This document shows positions 36,329 through 45,906 of a stretch of 56,757 nucleotides of DNA, piece after piece. The notes beneath the pieces were generated by a model, which was not told where the DNA came from, ran no database searches, and worked only from the letters and a program-made list of their open reading frames with translations. Where the stretch lies: assembly GCF_022829405.1 (NCBI RefSeq), contig NZ_JAKSXW010000046.1:1-56757 (forward strand). The letters are read 5' to 3'. This stretch comes from Methylobacterium sp. J-076. Lineage in GTDB: Bacteria; Pseudomonadota; Alphaproteobacteria; Rhizobiales; Beijerinckiaceae. The first letter of the stretch is position 1, and every line of letters begins with the position of its first letter. The translations under genes were made by a program, and so were the position numbers.

Positions 36329-36622
36329 TCAGCGGGGGTGCCGGTGGCGCACCGGGCGGCGGTGATAGTTTCGGCGGGAGCGCATGTCGGTGCGGTAGGC
36401 GCGCCGGCCCGGATCGATCCCGAGGGCGCCGTTCACGGTGCCGACCGCGCCGCCCACCGCTCCGCCGACCACGCCGCCGACGGGGCCGCCGACCCGGTCT
36501 CCCTCGGCCGCGCCGCGCTGCACGCCGCCGACGAGGCCCTGCGCCTGGGCCGGCAGCGCCACGGACAGGGAGCCGGCGGCGAGTGCCGCGGCGAGAAGGG
36601 CCGTCTTGAGCGAATGTCTCAC
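36329..36622 (-). CDS. Exported glycine-zipper protein
   Basis: A 97-residue protein. I chose the GTG at 36622 because AGGAGGAA lies six bases upstream and it gives the signal peptide RHSLKTALLAAALAAGSLSV ending LPAQA-Q. The mature part is Gly-rich: GGPVGGVVGGAVGGAVGTVN, a glycine-zipper with small residues every third to fourth position, as in outer-membrane or envelope proteins that oligomerise through helices. A basic tail (RRNYHRRPVRHRHPR) follows. Function is unknown. A longer in-frame version from an upstream ATG lacks any support. Confidence 0.7.
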   Translation of the reverse strand: MRHSLKTALLAAALAAGSLSVALPAQAQGLVGGVQRGAAEGDRVGGPVGGVVGGAVGGAVGTVNGALGIDPGRRAYRTDMRSRRNYHRRPVRHRHPR

Positions 36623-36960
36623 GGGGGTTCCTCCTGAAGCGTCGCCGGTTCGCCGGCTCCGTCCGCACCGAACGGCCACGGCGGCAAATCGTTGCACGGG
36701 GTTGAGAACCGGCCGGGGACGGAACGGGGGGGCCGGGCCCGTGGTGAGCGCTGGCCTCCGCGGGGGCCGGCTGCTAGAGAGACGCGATGTCCGCACCCTG
36801 CGCCCTGCGCCTCGCCCCCTCCGGGCGGCGAATTACGAGCCCGGCCGCCGCCTGAGGGCCCGCACGCGCTTGTCGCAGGGAGGGCTCCGCGGATGGCCGG
36901 GATCCGCCGCCCGCCCCGCCGGCGCCGCGCCGGCCACGATGCCCGATTGAGCGAGACCCG
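36623..36960. other. Divergent intergenic region before ileS (338 bp)
   Basis: Promoters for the glycine-zipper gene and ileS must lie here, but I cannot pick out a convincing pair of hexamers. There is no T-box or other recognisable leader. Open frames on both strands here lack ribosome sites. Confidence 0.4.
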
Positions 36961-39945
36961 ATGACCACCCCCGACACGACCGCGTCCGCCGCGCAGGCCC
37001 GCGACTATTCCAAGACCCTGTTCCTGCCGAGCACCGAGTTCCCGATGCGCGCCGGGCTGCCCACCCGCGAGCCGCTGCTGCTGGAGCGCTGGGCGAAGAC
37101 CGGCCTCTACGAGAAGATCCGGCAGGCGGCGGCGGGGCGGCCGAAATTCGTGCTGCACGACGGCCCGCCCTACGCCAACGGCAACATCCACATCGGCACG
37201 GCGCTGAACAAGATCCTGAAGGACGTGATCGTCCGCAGCCAGGGGGCGCTGGGGCACGACGCCAACTACGTCCCCGGCTGGGACTGCCACGGCCTGCCGA
37301 TCGAATGGAAGATCGAGGAGCAGTACCGCGCCAAGGGCCGCAACAAGGACGACGTGCCGGTGATCGAGTTCCGGCAGGAATGCCGGACCTTCGCCGCCCA
37401 CTGGCTCGACGTGCAACGCGGGGAGTTCAAGCGGCTGGGCGTCACCGGCGACTGGGACCACCCCTATGCCACCATGGCCTTCCCGGCGGAGGCCGCCATC
37501 GCCGACGAGCTGATGAAGTTCGCCGTGACGGGCCAGCTCTACCGCGGCTCCAAGCCGGTGATGTGGTCGGTGGTGGAGAAGACCGCCCTGGCCGAGGCCG
37601 AGGTCGAGTACGAGGAGCACGTCTCCGATACGGTGTTCGTGGCGTTCCCGATCCGCCAGGGCGGTGAGGAACTGCCGGGGGCTCGGGTCGTGATCTGGAC
37701 GACCACCCCCTGGACGATGCCGGGCAACCGCGCCGTCGCGTATTCGAAGAAAATCGCCTACGGGCTCTACAAGGTCACGGCGGCGCCGGAGGACAACTGG
37801 GCCAAGGCCGGCGAGACCTACGTGCTCGCCGACACGCTGGCCGCCATGGTGTTCAAGGCCGCCCGCGTCGAGGCGTTCGCGCGGGTGGCCGACGTCCCCG
37901 CCGCCGTGCTCGCCGGGCTCACCCTCGCCCACCCGCTCGCCGGCCTCGGCTACGGGTTCGACGTGCCGCTCCTCGACGGCGACCACGTCACCGACGAATC
38001 CGGCACCGGCTTCGTCCACACCGCGCCGAGCCACGGCCGCGAGGATTTCGAGCTCTGGATGGCCTCCGGCCGCCTCCTCGCCGAGCGCGGCATCGACACG
38101 ACGATCCCCTACACGGTCGATGCCGACGGCACGCTCACCAAGGCGGCGCCGGGCTTCGAGGGCCGGCGCGTCTACACCGAGAAGGGTGAGAAGGGCGACG
38201 CCAACAAGACGGTCATCGCCGCGCTCACCGAGGCCGGGGCGCTCGTCGCCCGTGGCGTCCTGCGCCACCAGTACCCGCATTCCTGGCGCTCGAAGAAGCC
38301 GGTGATCTTCCGCAACACCCCGCAATGGTTCATCGCCATGGACCGGCCGGTGGCGTCCCTCGGCAACCGGTCGCTGCGCGAGGTCGCGACCCAGGCGATC
38401 GAGGACACCCAGTGGGTGCCGCCGCAGGGCAGGAACCGCATCGACGGGATGGTCGGCAACCGGCCGGACTGGGTGGTCTCGCGCCAGCGCGCCTGGGGCG
38501 TGCCGATCACGGTGTTCGTCCACAAGGAGAGCGGCGAGGTCCTGAAGGACGAGGCCGTCAACGCCCGCATCCATGCGGCCTTCGCCGCCGAGGGCGCCGA
38601 CGCGTGGTTCGAGGACGGCGCCGCCGCCCGGTTCCTGGCGCCGGAGCACGACCCGGCCGCCTACGAGCAGGTGATGGACGTCCTCGACGTGTGGTTCGAT
38701 TCGGGCTCGACCCACGCCTTCGTGCTGGACCATCCCGAGCACTTCCCCGGCCTCTCCGGCGTGACGCGGATCCGCGACGGCGGCCGGGACAGGGTGATGT
38801 ACCTCGAGGGCTCCGACCAGCACCGGGGCTGGTTCCAGTCCTCGCTGCTCGAATCCTCCGGCACCCGCGGCCGGGCGCCCTACGACGTGGTGCTGACCCA
38901 CGGCTTCGTCCTCGACGGCAAGGGCCTGAAGATGTCGAAGTCGAAGGGCAACGTCGTCGCCCCGCAGAGCGTCATCAAGGATTCGGGGGCGGACATCCTG
39001 CGCCTGTGGGTCGCCGCGTCCGACTACACCGACGACCTGCGCATCGGCCCGGAGATCATCAAGACCTTCGCCGAGACCTACCGCAAGCTGCGCAACTCCC
39101 TGCGCTGGATGCTCGGCTCCCTGGCCCACAGGGTGCCCGGCGACGACGTCCCGTTCGAGCGGATGCCGGAGCTGGAGCGGCTGATCCTGCACCGGCTGGC
39201 CGAATTGGACGGGGAGATCCGCGAGGCCTACGCCGCCTACGACACCAAGCGGGTGGTGGCGCTCCTCAACGGGTTCATGACCGGCGACCTGTCGTCGTTC
39301 TACTTCGACGTGCGCAAGGACGCCCTGTACTGCGACCCGATCTCCTCCCCGACCCGCCGGGCGGCGCTGCAGGTGATCGACGAGGCCTTCCGCCGGGTGG
39401 TGGTGTGGCTCGCCCCGGTCCTCGCCTTCACGGCGGAGGAGGCGTGGCTCGACCGGTACCCGTCCGAGGACAGCTCGGTCCACCTCCAGACCCTGCCGGA
39501 GACGCCGGCCTCCTGGCGCGACCCCGCCCTCGCGGAGAAGTGGCAGAAGATCCGCCGGGTCCGCCGGGTGGTGACGGGGGCGCTGGAGATCGAGCGCGCC
39601 GCCAAGCGCATCGGCGCGAGCCTCGAGGCGGCCCCGGTGGTCCACATCGCCGATCCGGAGCTGCGGGCCGCGGTCGATTCCCTGGGGCTCCCGGCCTTCG
39701 CGGACACCTGCATCACCTCCGGCGTGACGCTGGAGGCGGGTGAGGGGCCGGCCGACGCGTTCCGCCTCGACGAGGTGCGCGGCGTCGCCGTGGTGCCGGC
39801 CCCGGCGCAGGGCCGCAAATGCGCCCGCTCCTGGCGGGTCACCCCGGAGGTCGGCCGCGACCCCGACTTCCCCGACGTCACCCCCCGCGACGCGCAGGCC
39901 CTGCGGGAATGGGACGCGGCGCATCCGGAGGCGAGCGCGGCGTGA
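36961..39945 (+). CDS. ileS: Isoleucine-tRNA ligase
   Basis: A 994-residue class Ia synthetase charging tRNA-Ile, with a CP1 editing domain. [16 protein letters not shown] carries the HIGH motif (here HIGT); the second motif is [11 protein letters not shown] (KMSKS). [23 protein letters not shown] and the editing-site [12 protein letters not shown] are intact. At the C-terminus the E. coli zinc finger (two CxxC pairs) is reduced to a single cysteine in [14 protein letters not shown], so no zinc site remains; relatives in Rhizobiales show the same. The ATG at 36961 is supported by conserved length. lspA follows 43 bp later. Confidence 0.97.
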   Translation: MTTPDTTASAAQARDYSKTLFLPSTEFPMRAGLPTREPLLLERWAKTGLYEKIRQAAAGRPKFVLHDGPPYANGNIHIGTALNKILKDVIVRSQGALGHDANYVPGWDCHGLPIEWKIEEQYRAKGRNKDDVPVIEFRQECRTFAAHWLDVQRGEFKRLGVTGDWDHPYATMAFPAEAAIADELMKFAVTGQLYRGSKPVMWSVVEKTALAEAEVEYEEHVSDTVFVAFPIRQGGEELPGARVVIWTTTPWTMPGNRAVAYSKKIAYGLYKVTAAPEDNWAKAGETYVLADTLAAMVFKAARVEAFARVADVPAAVLAGLTLAHPLAGLGYGFDVPLLDGDHVTDESGTGFVHTAPSHGREDFELWMASGRLLAERGIDTTIPYTVDADGTLTKAAPGFEGRRVYTEKGEKGDANKTVIAALTEAGALVARGVLRHQYPHSWRSKKPVIFRNTPQWFIAMDRPVASLGNRSLREVATQAIEDTQWVPPQGRNRIDGMVGNRPDWVVSRQRAWGVPITVFVHKESGEVLKDEAVNARIHAAFAAEGADAWFEDGAAARFLAPEHDPAAYEQVMDVLDVWFDSGSTHAFVLDHPEHFPGLSGVTRIRDGGRDRVMYLEGSDQHRGWFQSSLLESSGTRGRAPYDVVLTHGFVLDGKGLKMSKSKGNVVAPQSVIKDSGADILRLWVAASDYTDDLRIGPEIIKTFAETYRKLRNSLRWMLGSLAHRVPGDDVPFERMPELERLILHRLAELDGEIREAYAAYDTKRVVALLNGFMTGDLSSFYFDVRKDALYCDPISSPTRRAALQVIDEAFRRVVVWLAPVLAFTAEEAWLDRYPSEDSSVHLQTLPETPASWRDPALAEKWQKIRRVRRVVTGALEIERAAKRIGASLEAAPVVHIADPELRAAVDSLGLPAFADTCITSGVTLEAGEGPADAFRLDEVRGVAVVPAPAQGRKCARSWRVTPEVGRDPDFPDVTPRDAQALREWDAAHPEASAA

Positions 39946-39988
39946 GGGCGGCTCCCGCATCTCCCTCCCCCCCCGGCGGGGGGGAGCG

Positions 39989-40501
39989 GTGAGCCTGTCC
40001 CCCGCCCGCGCGGGCCTCGCCGCCCTCCTCCTCACCCTCGCCGCCGATCAGGCGACGAAGCTCGGGCTGTATTTCGGCACCGACCTCGTCCTCACCCAGC
40101 CCTGGCGGCTCGCGCCGTTCGCCGACCTCGTGGTGGTGTGGAACCGGGGCGTGTCCTACGGGATGTTCCAGCAGGACGGGGCCCTGGGCCGGTGGCTGCT
40201 GGTGGCGCTGTCCCTCGCCGCCGCCGCGGCCCTCGGGGTCTGGATGAGGCGGGCCGGCTCCCGGCTGCTCGGCGTCGCCCTCGGGCTCATCGTCGGCGGG
40301 GCGCTGGGGAACGCCGTCGACCGGGCGGTCTACGGGGCGGTGTTCGATTTCGTCCACCTGCATGCGGGCGGGTGGTCGTGGTACGTGTTCAACGTCGCGG
40401 ACGCCGCCATCGTGGCGGGGGTGGTCGGCCTCGTGCTGGACAGCCTGCTCCCCTCCTCCGCCCCCGGGCGGGCGCGGGAAGACGCCGCGCCCCCCCTGTG
40501 A
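39989..40501 (+). CDS. lspA: Lipoprotein signal peptidase (signal peptidase II)
   Basis: A 170-residue inner-membrane aspartyl protease that cleaves signal peptides of prolipoproteins. The catalytic aspartates lie in [18 protein letters not shown] and [21 protein letters not shown] and [13 protein letters not shown] are the other family blocks, and there are four hydrophobic segments. GTG at 39989 is used as start; the GGGGAG ahead of it is very close, so the exact start is not certain. It follows ileS as in most proteobacteria and is probably cotranscribed. The C-terminal tail is Pro/Ala-rich and not conserved. Confidence 0.95.
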   Translation: MSLSPARAGLAALLLTLAADQATKLGLYFGTDLVLTQPWRLAPFADLVVVWNRGVSYGMFQQDGALGRWLLVALSLAAAAALGVWMRRAGSRLLGVALGLIVGGALGNAVDRAVYGAVFDFVHLHAGGWSWYVFNVADAAIVAGVVGLVLDSLLPSSAPGRAREDAAPPL

Positions 40502-40661
40502 TCCGCACGCCACACGGGCGGGATCGGCGCATTCGTACCGGTAGAGTGTGGCCAAGGCGCCATACGATCGCCGGAAACCGGTTTCACGCCGGATCCTGTC
40601 GGATCAGGTCGCGTGGCGGCCGTCCCCGCGCCGGATCCCCGGGCGGCACCCGTGAGGCAGC

Positions 40662-41318
40662 ATGAGCGCGCAACGCAGGCTTCGACTCCTCCTTTCCGTG
40701 GGGGTGCTATCCCCCCTGTTCGCCGGGGGCGCCGCCCAGGCCCAGCAGAGCGGCGAGCTGATGCGCGATGCCCTCTCCGGCATCGGCCTGCTGGAGAAGC
40801 CGCAGGCCCCGATCGACTACCACGAGCGGGCCCCCCTGGTGATGCCGCCCAAGCTCGACGGCAACGCCCTGCCCGCCCCCCGCGCCCGGGCCAAGAACGC
40901 CGCGTGGCCGAAGGACCCGGAGATCGTCGCCCGCGACCGCGAGGCCGAGGAGCGCCGGGTGCCCAAGGGCAACCAGAGTGCGGGCCGCTACAACGACAAC
41001 AACGCGACCATGTCGGTGGACGAGATGCGCAACGGCCGCCGCGCCGGGGCGAACCTCACCACCTCCGCCGAGGACAAGCCCGGCGACAACACCCGCCGCA
41101 GCTCGTGGCTCGACCCGCTGGAGCTGTTCAAGGGCAAGAGCGAGGATCCGCAGGCCTCCGAGGTCGAGCCGACCCGCGAAACCCTGGTCGAGCCGCCGAC
41201 GGGCTACCGTCAGGCGCCGAAGAAGCTGGTGCGCACCGTCGGCGAGCCGGTGAAGAACGCCAGCGCCGAGCGGGAGGAGGCCGATCCCGGCGCCTACCTC
41301 CGGTCCCAGGGGCGCTGA
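40662..41318 (+). CDS. BamF/DUF3035-like exported protein
   Basis: A 218-residue exported protein. RRLRLLLSVGVLSPLFAG with AQA-QQ is a signal peptide cleaved by signal peptidase I; no lipobox cysteine is present. After cleavage, GIGLLEKPQAPIDYHERAPLVMPP and LPAPR resemble the conserved block of DUF3035/BamF proteins (short pattern .Y.ERAPLV.PP), outer-membrane assembly accessory proteins of alphaproteobacteria. Those are lipoproteins, unlike this one. The rest (ATMSVDEMRNGRRAGANL, and a disordered C-terminus) is not recognised. It lies in the order lspA - this gene - M16 - M16, as in other alphaproteobacteria from memory. Family assignment is tentative. Confidence 0.6.
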   Translation: MSAQRRLRLLLSVGVLSPLFAGGAAQAQQSGELMRDALSGIGLLEKPQAPIDYHERAPLVMPPKLDGNALPAPRARAKNAAWPKDPEIVARDREAEERRVPKGNQSAGRYNDNNATMSVDEMRNGRRAGANLTTSAEDKPGDNTRRSSWLDPLELFKGKSEDPQASEVEPTRETLVEPPTGYRQAPKKLVRTVGEPVKNASAEREEADPGAYLRSQGR

Positions 41319-41534
41319 ACTTCCGGTCGTCCCGGGGGAACGGTCCGGGGTGGACCGTGGCCCCGGGGCCGAGACGAGATGCTGTGGTACGGTTGCGGCA
41401 GAGGCGGCGCACAGCAACATAGGGTTTATCCCGGTACGGCTTTTGCCGCGCGGGACTCGCGCACAGGCTCCGCATTCCGGCCCGGCCCGTCAGGGGGGGG
41501 CTGCCGAGGGCGGAGCCGGGTAAGGACACGCTTG

Positions 41535-42944
41535 ATGCACCTTTTCAGGACGGCGACGCCCACCCTTTTCCCCCGGATGCGGGAGGACCGCTTCGGGGCG
41601 ACCGCCGGCCGGGGCGAGTCCGCCGCCTTCGGGCGCTCCGAGGCGGGCGGGCCCGAGGTCTCGTCCTTCACCCTCGACAACCAGCTCGACGTGGTGGTGG
41701 TCCCCGACCACCGGGCGCCCGTGGCGACCCACATGATCTGGTACCGCAACGGCTCGGCCGACGACCCGCTCGGCCAGTCGGGCATCGCCCACTTCCTCGA
41801 GCACCTGATGTTCAAGGGCACCGAGCTGCACCCGGTGGGCGCCTTCTCGAAGGCCGTCTCCGGCCTCGGCGGCCAGGAGAACGCCTTCACCAGCTACGAC
41901 TACACCGCCTATTTCCAGCGGGTCGCCCGGGACCATCTCGGCACGATGATGGCCTTCGAGGCCGACCGGATGCACGGCCTCGTCCTCGACGACGCCGTGG
42001 TGGCCCCCGAGCGGGACGTGGTGCTGGAGGAGCGCCGGATGCGGGTCGAGACCGACCCCTCCGCCCAGCTCTCCGAGGCGATGGCGGCCTCGCTCTTCGT
42101 CCACCACCCCTACGGCATCCCGATCATCGGCTGGATGCACGAGATCGAGGGGCTGAACCGCGGGCACGCCCTCGACTACTACAACCGCTTCTACACGCCC
42201 GAGAACGCGATCCTGATCGTGGCCGGCGACGTGACGCCCGACGAGGTCCGGCGGCTGGCCGACGACACCTACGGGCGCGTCGCCCCCCGGGGCACCCGTC
42301 CGGAGCGGCGCCGCCCCCGGGAGCCGGAGCCCCGTGCCCTGCGGCGGGTCGCCGTGGCCGACCCCAAGGTCGAGCAGCCGACCCTGCAGCGCCTCTACCT
42401 CGCGCCGTCCTGCATCACCGCCCGGGACGGGGGCTGCCACGACCTCGAACTGCTGGCCGAGGTGCTGGGCGGCGGCTCGACCTCCTACCTCTACCGCAAG
42501 CTGGTTCTGGAGCAGGGCCTCGCCGTCAACGCCGGCGCCTGGTACATGGGCTCGGCCATTGATGACACCCGCTTCTCCGTCTACGCCGTGCCCGCCGAGG
42601 GCGTGAGCCTGGAGCAGCTGGAGGTGGCCCTGGACCGGACCCTGGCCCGCGCCCCCACGGACGCCCTGGCCCCCGACGCCATCGAGCGGGCCAAGACCCG
42701 CCTCGTGGCCGAGACGGTCTATTCCTCCGACAGCCAGTCGTCGCTGGCCCGCATCTACGGCTCGGCGCTGGCCATCGGCGAATCGATCGAGGACGTCCGG
42801 CGTTGGCCGGGGGACATCGAGGCGGTGTCGCAGGAGCGCCTGCGGGCGGCCTGCGAGCGTTGGCTCTCGCCGGCCCGCTCCGTGACCGGCTACCTCACCA
42901 AGGCCCGGGATCCCGACGCCCCGGTCGCGATGGCCGCCGAGTAG
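41535..42944 (+). CDS. M16 family metallopeptidase (catalytic, HxxEH)
   Basis: A 469-residue pitrilysin-family zinc peptidase. The inverted zinc motif HFLEHLMFKGT is intact, with the third ligand expected in ERDVVLEERRMRVE. The second M16 half has LYRKLVLEQGLAVNAGAW and the R-Y-like pair. It has no obvious signal peptide at the chosen ATG; the first 50 residues are poorly conserved, and an internal ATG at 41577 is an alternative start. With the non-catalytic partner encoded next it probably forms a heterodimeric processing protease in the periplasm or at the membrane. Candidate substrates are signal peptides or small peptides. Confidence 0.9.
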   Translation: MHLFRTATPTLFPRMREDRFGATAGRGESAAFGRSEAGGPEVSSFTLDNQLDVVVVPDHRAPVATHMIWYRNGSADDPLGQSGIAHFLEHLMFKGTELHPVGAFSKAVSGLGGQENAFTSYDYTAYFQRVARDHLGTMMAFEADRMHGLVLDDAVVAPERDVVLEERRMRVETDPSAQLSEAMAASLFVHHPYGIPIIGWMHEIEGLNRGHALDYYNRFYTPENAILIVAGDVTPDEVRRLADDTYGRVAPRGTRPERRRPREPEPRALRRVAVADPKVEQPTLQRLYLAPSCITARDGGCHDLELLAEVLGGGSTSYLYRKLVLEQGLAVNAGAWYMGSAIDDTRFSVYAVPAEGVSLEQLEVALDRTLARAPTDALAPDAIERAKTRLVAETVYSSDSQSSLARIYGSALAIGESIEDVRRWPGDIEAVSQERLRAACERWLSPARSVTGYLTKARDPDAPVAMAAE

Positions 42945-42997
42945 GTTCGCCCGAACCTCCTCCGCCCGCGACCGCAACGAGAACAGACGAGGCTGCC

Positions 42998-44281
42998 ATG
43001 AACCTGGCCGACACAGACACGCACACCGCCACGAGCCCCACGACGGCCCTGCCCGTCGTGGCCGTCCCCGGCGTCGATGCGTGGCACGTCGAGTCCAACG
43101 TCGTGCCGATGATCGCCCTGTCCTTCACCTTCGAGGGGGGCGCCGCCCAGGACCCGGAGGGCAAGGCCGGCTGCGCGCAGATGCTGGCCCGGCTCCTCGA
43201 CGAGGGCGCGGGCGACCTGCCCTCGGACGCCTTCCAGGAGCAGCTCGCGGCCCGGGCCATCGAGCTGTCGTTCCATGCGGGGCCCGACGCCCTCGGCGGC
43301 TCGCTGAAGATGCTGCTGAAGCACGCCGACGAGGCCATCGGCCTCCTGGCCCTGGCCCTGGCCAAGCCACGCCTCGACCCCGACGCCATCGAGCGGGTGC
43401 GGGCGCAGGTGATCGCGGGCCTGCGCTACCAGCAGAACGACCCGGGGGTGATGGCCTCCCGCCGGTTCTTCAAGGAGGCGTTCGCCGGCCACGCCTACGC
43501 CCGGCCCTCCTCCGGCACCCTCGAGAGCGTGGCGGCCATCACCCGCGACGACCTCCTCGCCATGCACGCGCGCCTCATCGGCCGCGGGCGGATCAAGGTC
43601 GCCGCCGTGGGGGCCATCGGCGCCCAGGCCCTGGCCGAGGCCCTGACCCGCGCCTTCGGCTCGCTGCCCGAGGCGGGGGCCCTCCAGGCGGTGCCGCGGA
43701 CGGAGGTCCAGGAGCTCGGCCGCCGGGTGGTGGTCGATCTCGACGTGCCGCAATCGGTGATCCGCTTCGGCATGGCGGGCATCCCCTGGCGCGACCCGGA
43801 CTTCATCCCCGCCTACGTGCTCAACCATGTGCTCGGCGGCGGCGCCTTCACCTCGCGCCTGTTCCAGGAGGTGCGCGAGAAGCGCGGCCTCGCCTACTCG
43901 GTGGGCACGTCCCTCGTCAGCCACCGCTCGGCGGCGATGATCTGGGGCTACACCGCCACCAAGAACGAGCGCGTGGGCGAGGCCCTGTCCGTGATCGGCG
44001 ACGAGATCGGCCGGCTCATCACCGAGGGGCCGTCGGACGACGAGCTGCAGAAGGCCAAGGACTACCTGACCGGCTCCTATGCCCTCGGCTTCGACACCTC
44101 GACCAAGATCGCGCACCAGATCGTGCAGATCGCCTTCGAGGATCTGGGGATGGACTACATCGCCCGCCGCAACGCGATGGTGGAGGCGGTGACCCAGGCC
44201 GACATCCGCCGCGCCGCCGCCCGCACCTTCGCGGACGGGAAGATGCTCGTGGTCGCCGCCGGACGGCCCATGGGGCTCTGA
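42998..44281 (+). CDS. M16 family protein, non-catalytic partner
   Basis: A 427-residue M16-family protein. The HxxEH motif is replaced by AGCAQMLARLLDEGAG, so zinc is not bound and it should act as the structural or substrate-binding partner of the preceding peptidase. The conserved C-terminal features are strong: NHVLGGGAFTSRLFQEVREK and RGLAYSVGTSLVSHRSAAMI, in which RGLAYSV is the R/Y pair that completes the partner active site in known heterodimers. The gene is 53 bp after the catalytic subunit, on the same strand. The order catalytic then non-catalytic matches many alphaproteobacteria. Confidence 0.9.
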   Translation: MNLADTDTHTATSPTTALPVVAVPGVDAWHVESNVVPMIALSFTFEGGAAQDPEGKAGCAQMLARLLDEGAGDLPSDAFQEQLAARAIELSFHAGPDALGGSLKMLLKHADEAIGLLALALAKPRLDPDAIERVRAQVIAGLRYQQNDPGVMASRRFFKEAFAGHAYARPSSGTLESVAAITRDDLLAMHARLIGRGRIKVAAVGAIGAQALAEALTRAFGSLPEAGALQAVPRTEVQELGRRVVVDLDVPQSVIRFGMAGIPWRDPDFIPAYVLNHVLGGGAFTSRLFQEVREKRGLAYSVGTSLVSHRSAAMIWGYTATKNERVGEALSVIGDEIGRLITEGPSDDELQKAKDYLTGSYALGFDTSTKIAHQIVQIAFEDLGMDYIARRNAMVEAVTQADIRRAAARTFADGKMLVVAAGRPMGL

Positions 44282-44291
44282 GGGGCGCGCC

Positions 44292-44618
44292 TCACGCGGC
44301 CCGTTGGCCCAGGGGAGCGATCCGCGCGATCTCCTGGCCGACGCTGCGGGTGAGCGTGTCCACCTCGTACTCCCGTTGCAGGTTGAGCCAGAATTCCGGG
44401 CTCGTGCCGAAGTAGCGGCCGAGCCGGAGGGCCGTATCGGTGGAGATCCCGATCTGCTCGGCGGCGATCCGCTCGATCCGGGTCCGCGGGACATGACAGG
44501 CCCGGGCGACCGTGCCGGCCGACAGGCCGAGGGGAATCAGGAAATCCTCCCGCAGCACCTCTCCGGGGTGCAGGGGCGGCAGGATCGTCTCGCTCTCGTA
44601 TGCGACAGCCATCGGCAT
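44292..44618 (-). CDS. higA: HigA family addiction-module antitoxin
   Basis: A 108-residue antitoxin with a Cro/CI-like helix-turn-helix. LPPLHPGEVLREDFLIPLGL and SAGTVARACHVPRTRIERI form the HTH, and FGTSPEFWLNLQREYEVD is the typical HigA block. It neutralises HigB and represses the operon. It is second in the operon, after the toxin, which is the reversed order characteristic of higBA. The ATG at 44618 sits only two bases after AGGAG; the second ATG at 44612 is better spaced and may be the true start. A 30-bp gap separates it from higB. Confidence 0.92.
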   Translation of the reverse strand: MPMAVAYESETILPPLHPGEVLREDFLIPLGLSAGTVARACHVPRTRIERIAAEQIGISTDTALRLGRYFGTSPEFWLNLQREYEVDTLTRSVGQEIARIAPLGQRAA

Positions 44619-44648
44619 GTCTCCTCACGGAGTGGGGCGATGCCCCGG

Positions 44649-44933
44649 TTAGTGATAATCGACGATCTCGACCTCGGCCGGGCCCGTCTCGGTCCAGCGT
44701 AAGCAGATCCGGAACTGGTCGTTGATCCATATGGCGTGCTGGCCGGCGCGATCCCTGGTGAGGGGATGGAGCCTGTTGCCGGGGGGCGCCTTCAGGTCGT
44801 TCAACGAAACGGCCGCATGGATCTGCCGCAGCTTCCGCCGCGCCGTGCCGAGGATCGTGGCCGGCACGCCTTTGGGGTGACGGCCCCGGAACACCGCTTC
44901 CGTCGTCTCGTTCGCGAAGCTGAGGATCGACAC
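44649..44933 (-). CDS. higB: HigB-type mRNA-cleaving toxin
   Basis: A 94-residue RelE-superfamily toxin of the HigB family. ETTEAVFRGRHPKGVP, the helix RRKLRQIHAAVSLNDL and the closing HAIWINDQFRICLRW with VEIVDYH are characteristic. Members associate with the ribosome and cut mRNA. The start is a GTG at 44933, with GGGGGA upstream. Its promoter overlaps a perfect 27-bp palindrome at 44951-44977, so it should be repressed by HigA or HigBA. Toxin-first order and 30-bp spacing fit higBA. Confidence 0.92.
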   Translation of the reverse strand: MSILSFANETTEAVFRGRHPKGVPATILGTARRKLRQIHAAVSLNDLKAPPGNRLHPLTRDRAGQHAIWINDQFRICLRWTETGPAEVEIVDYH

Positions 44934-44950
44934 CCGGTCCCCCGTCAGGC

Positions 44951-44983
44951 GGACAGTATCACTGAGTGATACTGTCCGGTCAA
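44951..44983 (-). promoter_or_regulatory. higBA promoter overlapped by a perfect 27-bp palindrome
   Basis: GGACAGTATCACT at 44951-44963 and AGTGATACTGTCC at 44965-44977 are exact inverted copies around one central base. On the minus strand TTGACC (44983-44978) and GATACT (44960-44955), 17 bp apart, form the promoter. The palindrome fills the spacer and covers the -10, so bound HigA would block polymerase. The predicted start lies about 15 nt before the higB GTG. Confidence 0.85.
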
Positions 44984-44990
44984 GGGTGAC

Positions 44991-45857
44991 TCACCCCAGC
45001 CGGCGCATGGCGGCGACGGCCTCGTCGTCCACCCGGTCCATGTCCGGCGCGTCGATGCGGCGGTAGCGGGCCTGGATCAGGCCGAAGGCGCCGAAGGCCG
45101 CGTGGCCGGCGGCGACCAGGGCGAGCTGCACTGTGCCGTAGGGCTGCGCCCGCAGCAGGACGAAGGCGTCGCCGAGCCCCTTCGCCTCGGCCGAGCTCTG
45201 GTGCCAGGCCGCCGCCGCGATGAAGCCGCCGACGATCAGGAAGGCGATGCCGCGGGCGGCGTAGCCGAACCGCCCGGTGGGCTCGGCCCAGCGCCGCCGT
45301 GCCTGCCCGTCCAGGGAGAGCCGGGCCGTCGTGTCGCCCCGCCAGGCCCGGGCGAGGTAGCCGAAGGCGGTGCCGGCCACCGCGAGGCCGACCAGGGCCA
45401 CGAGCCACCGTCCCAGGGGCTTGGCGAGGAGCCACGCGGTGCCGTCATGCACCCCGTCGCCCCCGCCCAAGCCGAGCCCGAGGCAGAGGGACGCCGCCGT
45501 CCCGGCGAGGCCGAGATACAGGATCGCGCTGACGAGGTGGGCGCCCCGCACGACGAGGCCCTTGAGGGAGGCGCCGCGCCGGTCGGCATCGGTGACCGCC
45601 TCCACCATCCGCCACAGGGCGAAGGCGAGGAGGCCCAGGGCGATCAGGCCGACCAGGGGCGCGCCGAGGGGGCCGACGAGGAGCGTGCGCAGGGCGTCGT
45701 GGCTGTCCCCCGGCCGCCCGCCGCCCAGGGCGGCCAGCAGGGCGAGGCCGCCCACGAGGCAGTAGACGGCACCGCGGGCGCCGTAGCCGAACCGGGCGAG
45801 GCGCTCGATGGCGTTGCGCCCGCCGGGCAGGACGGGGGCGGCGGGGGCGCTGGGCAT
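44991..45857 (-). CDS. DUF1206 domain-containing membrane protein
   Basis: A 288-residue membrane protein with three copies of DUF1206, each of two helices and beginning with a R-F-GY-ARG-type motif: ARFGYGARGAVYCLVGGLAL, LVVRGAHLVSAILYLGLAGT and GRFGYAARGIAFLIVGGFIA. Six transmembrane segments are predicted. The function of the family is unknown. The ATG at 45857 directly precedes a short Ala/Pro region and then the first repeat; upstream in-frame sequence is Arg/Pro-rich and implausible. It lies upstream of the higBA operator on the same strand. Confidence 0.92.
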   Translation of the reverse strand: MPSAPAAPVLPGGRNAIERLARFGYGARGAVYCLVGGLALLAALGGGRPGDSHDALRTLLVGPLGAPLVGLIALGLLAFALWRMVEAVTDADRRGASLKGLVVRGAHLVSAILYLGLAGTAASLCLGLGLGGGDGVHDGTAWLLAKPLGRWLVALVGLAVAGTAFGYLARAWRGDTTARLSLDGQARRRWAEPTGRFGYAARGIAFLIVGGFIAAAAWHQSSAEAKGLGDAFVLLRAQPYGTVQLALVAAGHAAFGAFGLIQARYRRIDAPDMDRVDDEAVAAMRRLG

Positions 45858-45906
45858 GGGTCCACCGGGATGACGGCCCCGCTCAACGCGCGGGCGGCGC
45901 TTCCGT

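Noticed and set aside
36619..40035. A 1138-codon minus-strand frame opposite ileS
   Set aside because: Mirror frame of a secure housekeeping gene, with no motif or ribosome site.
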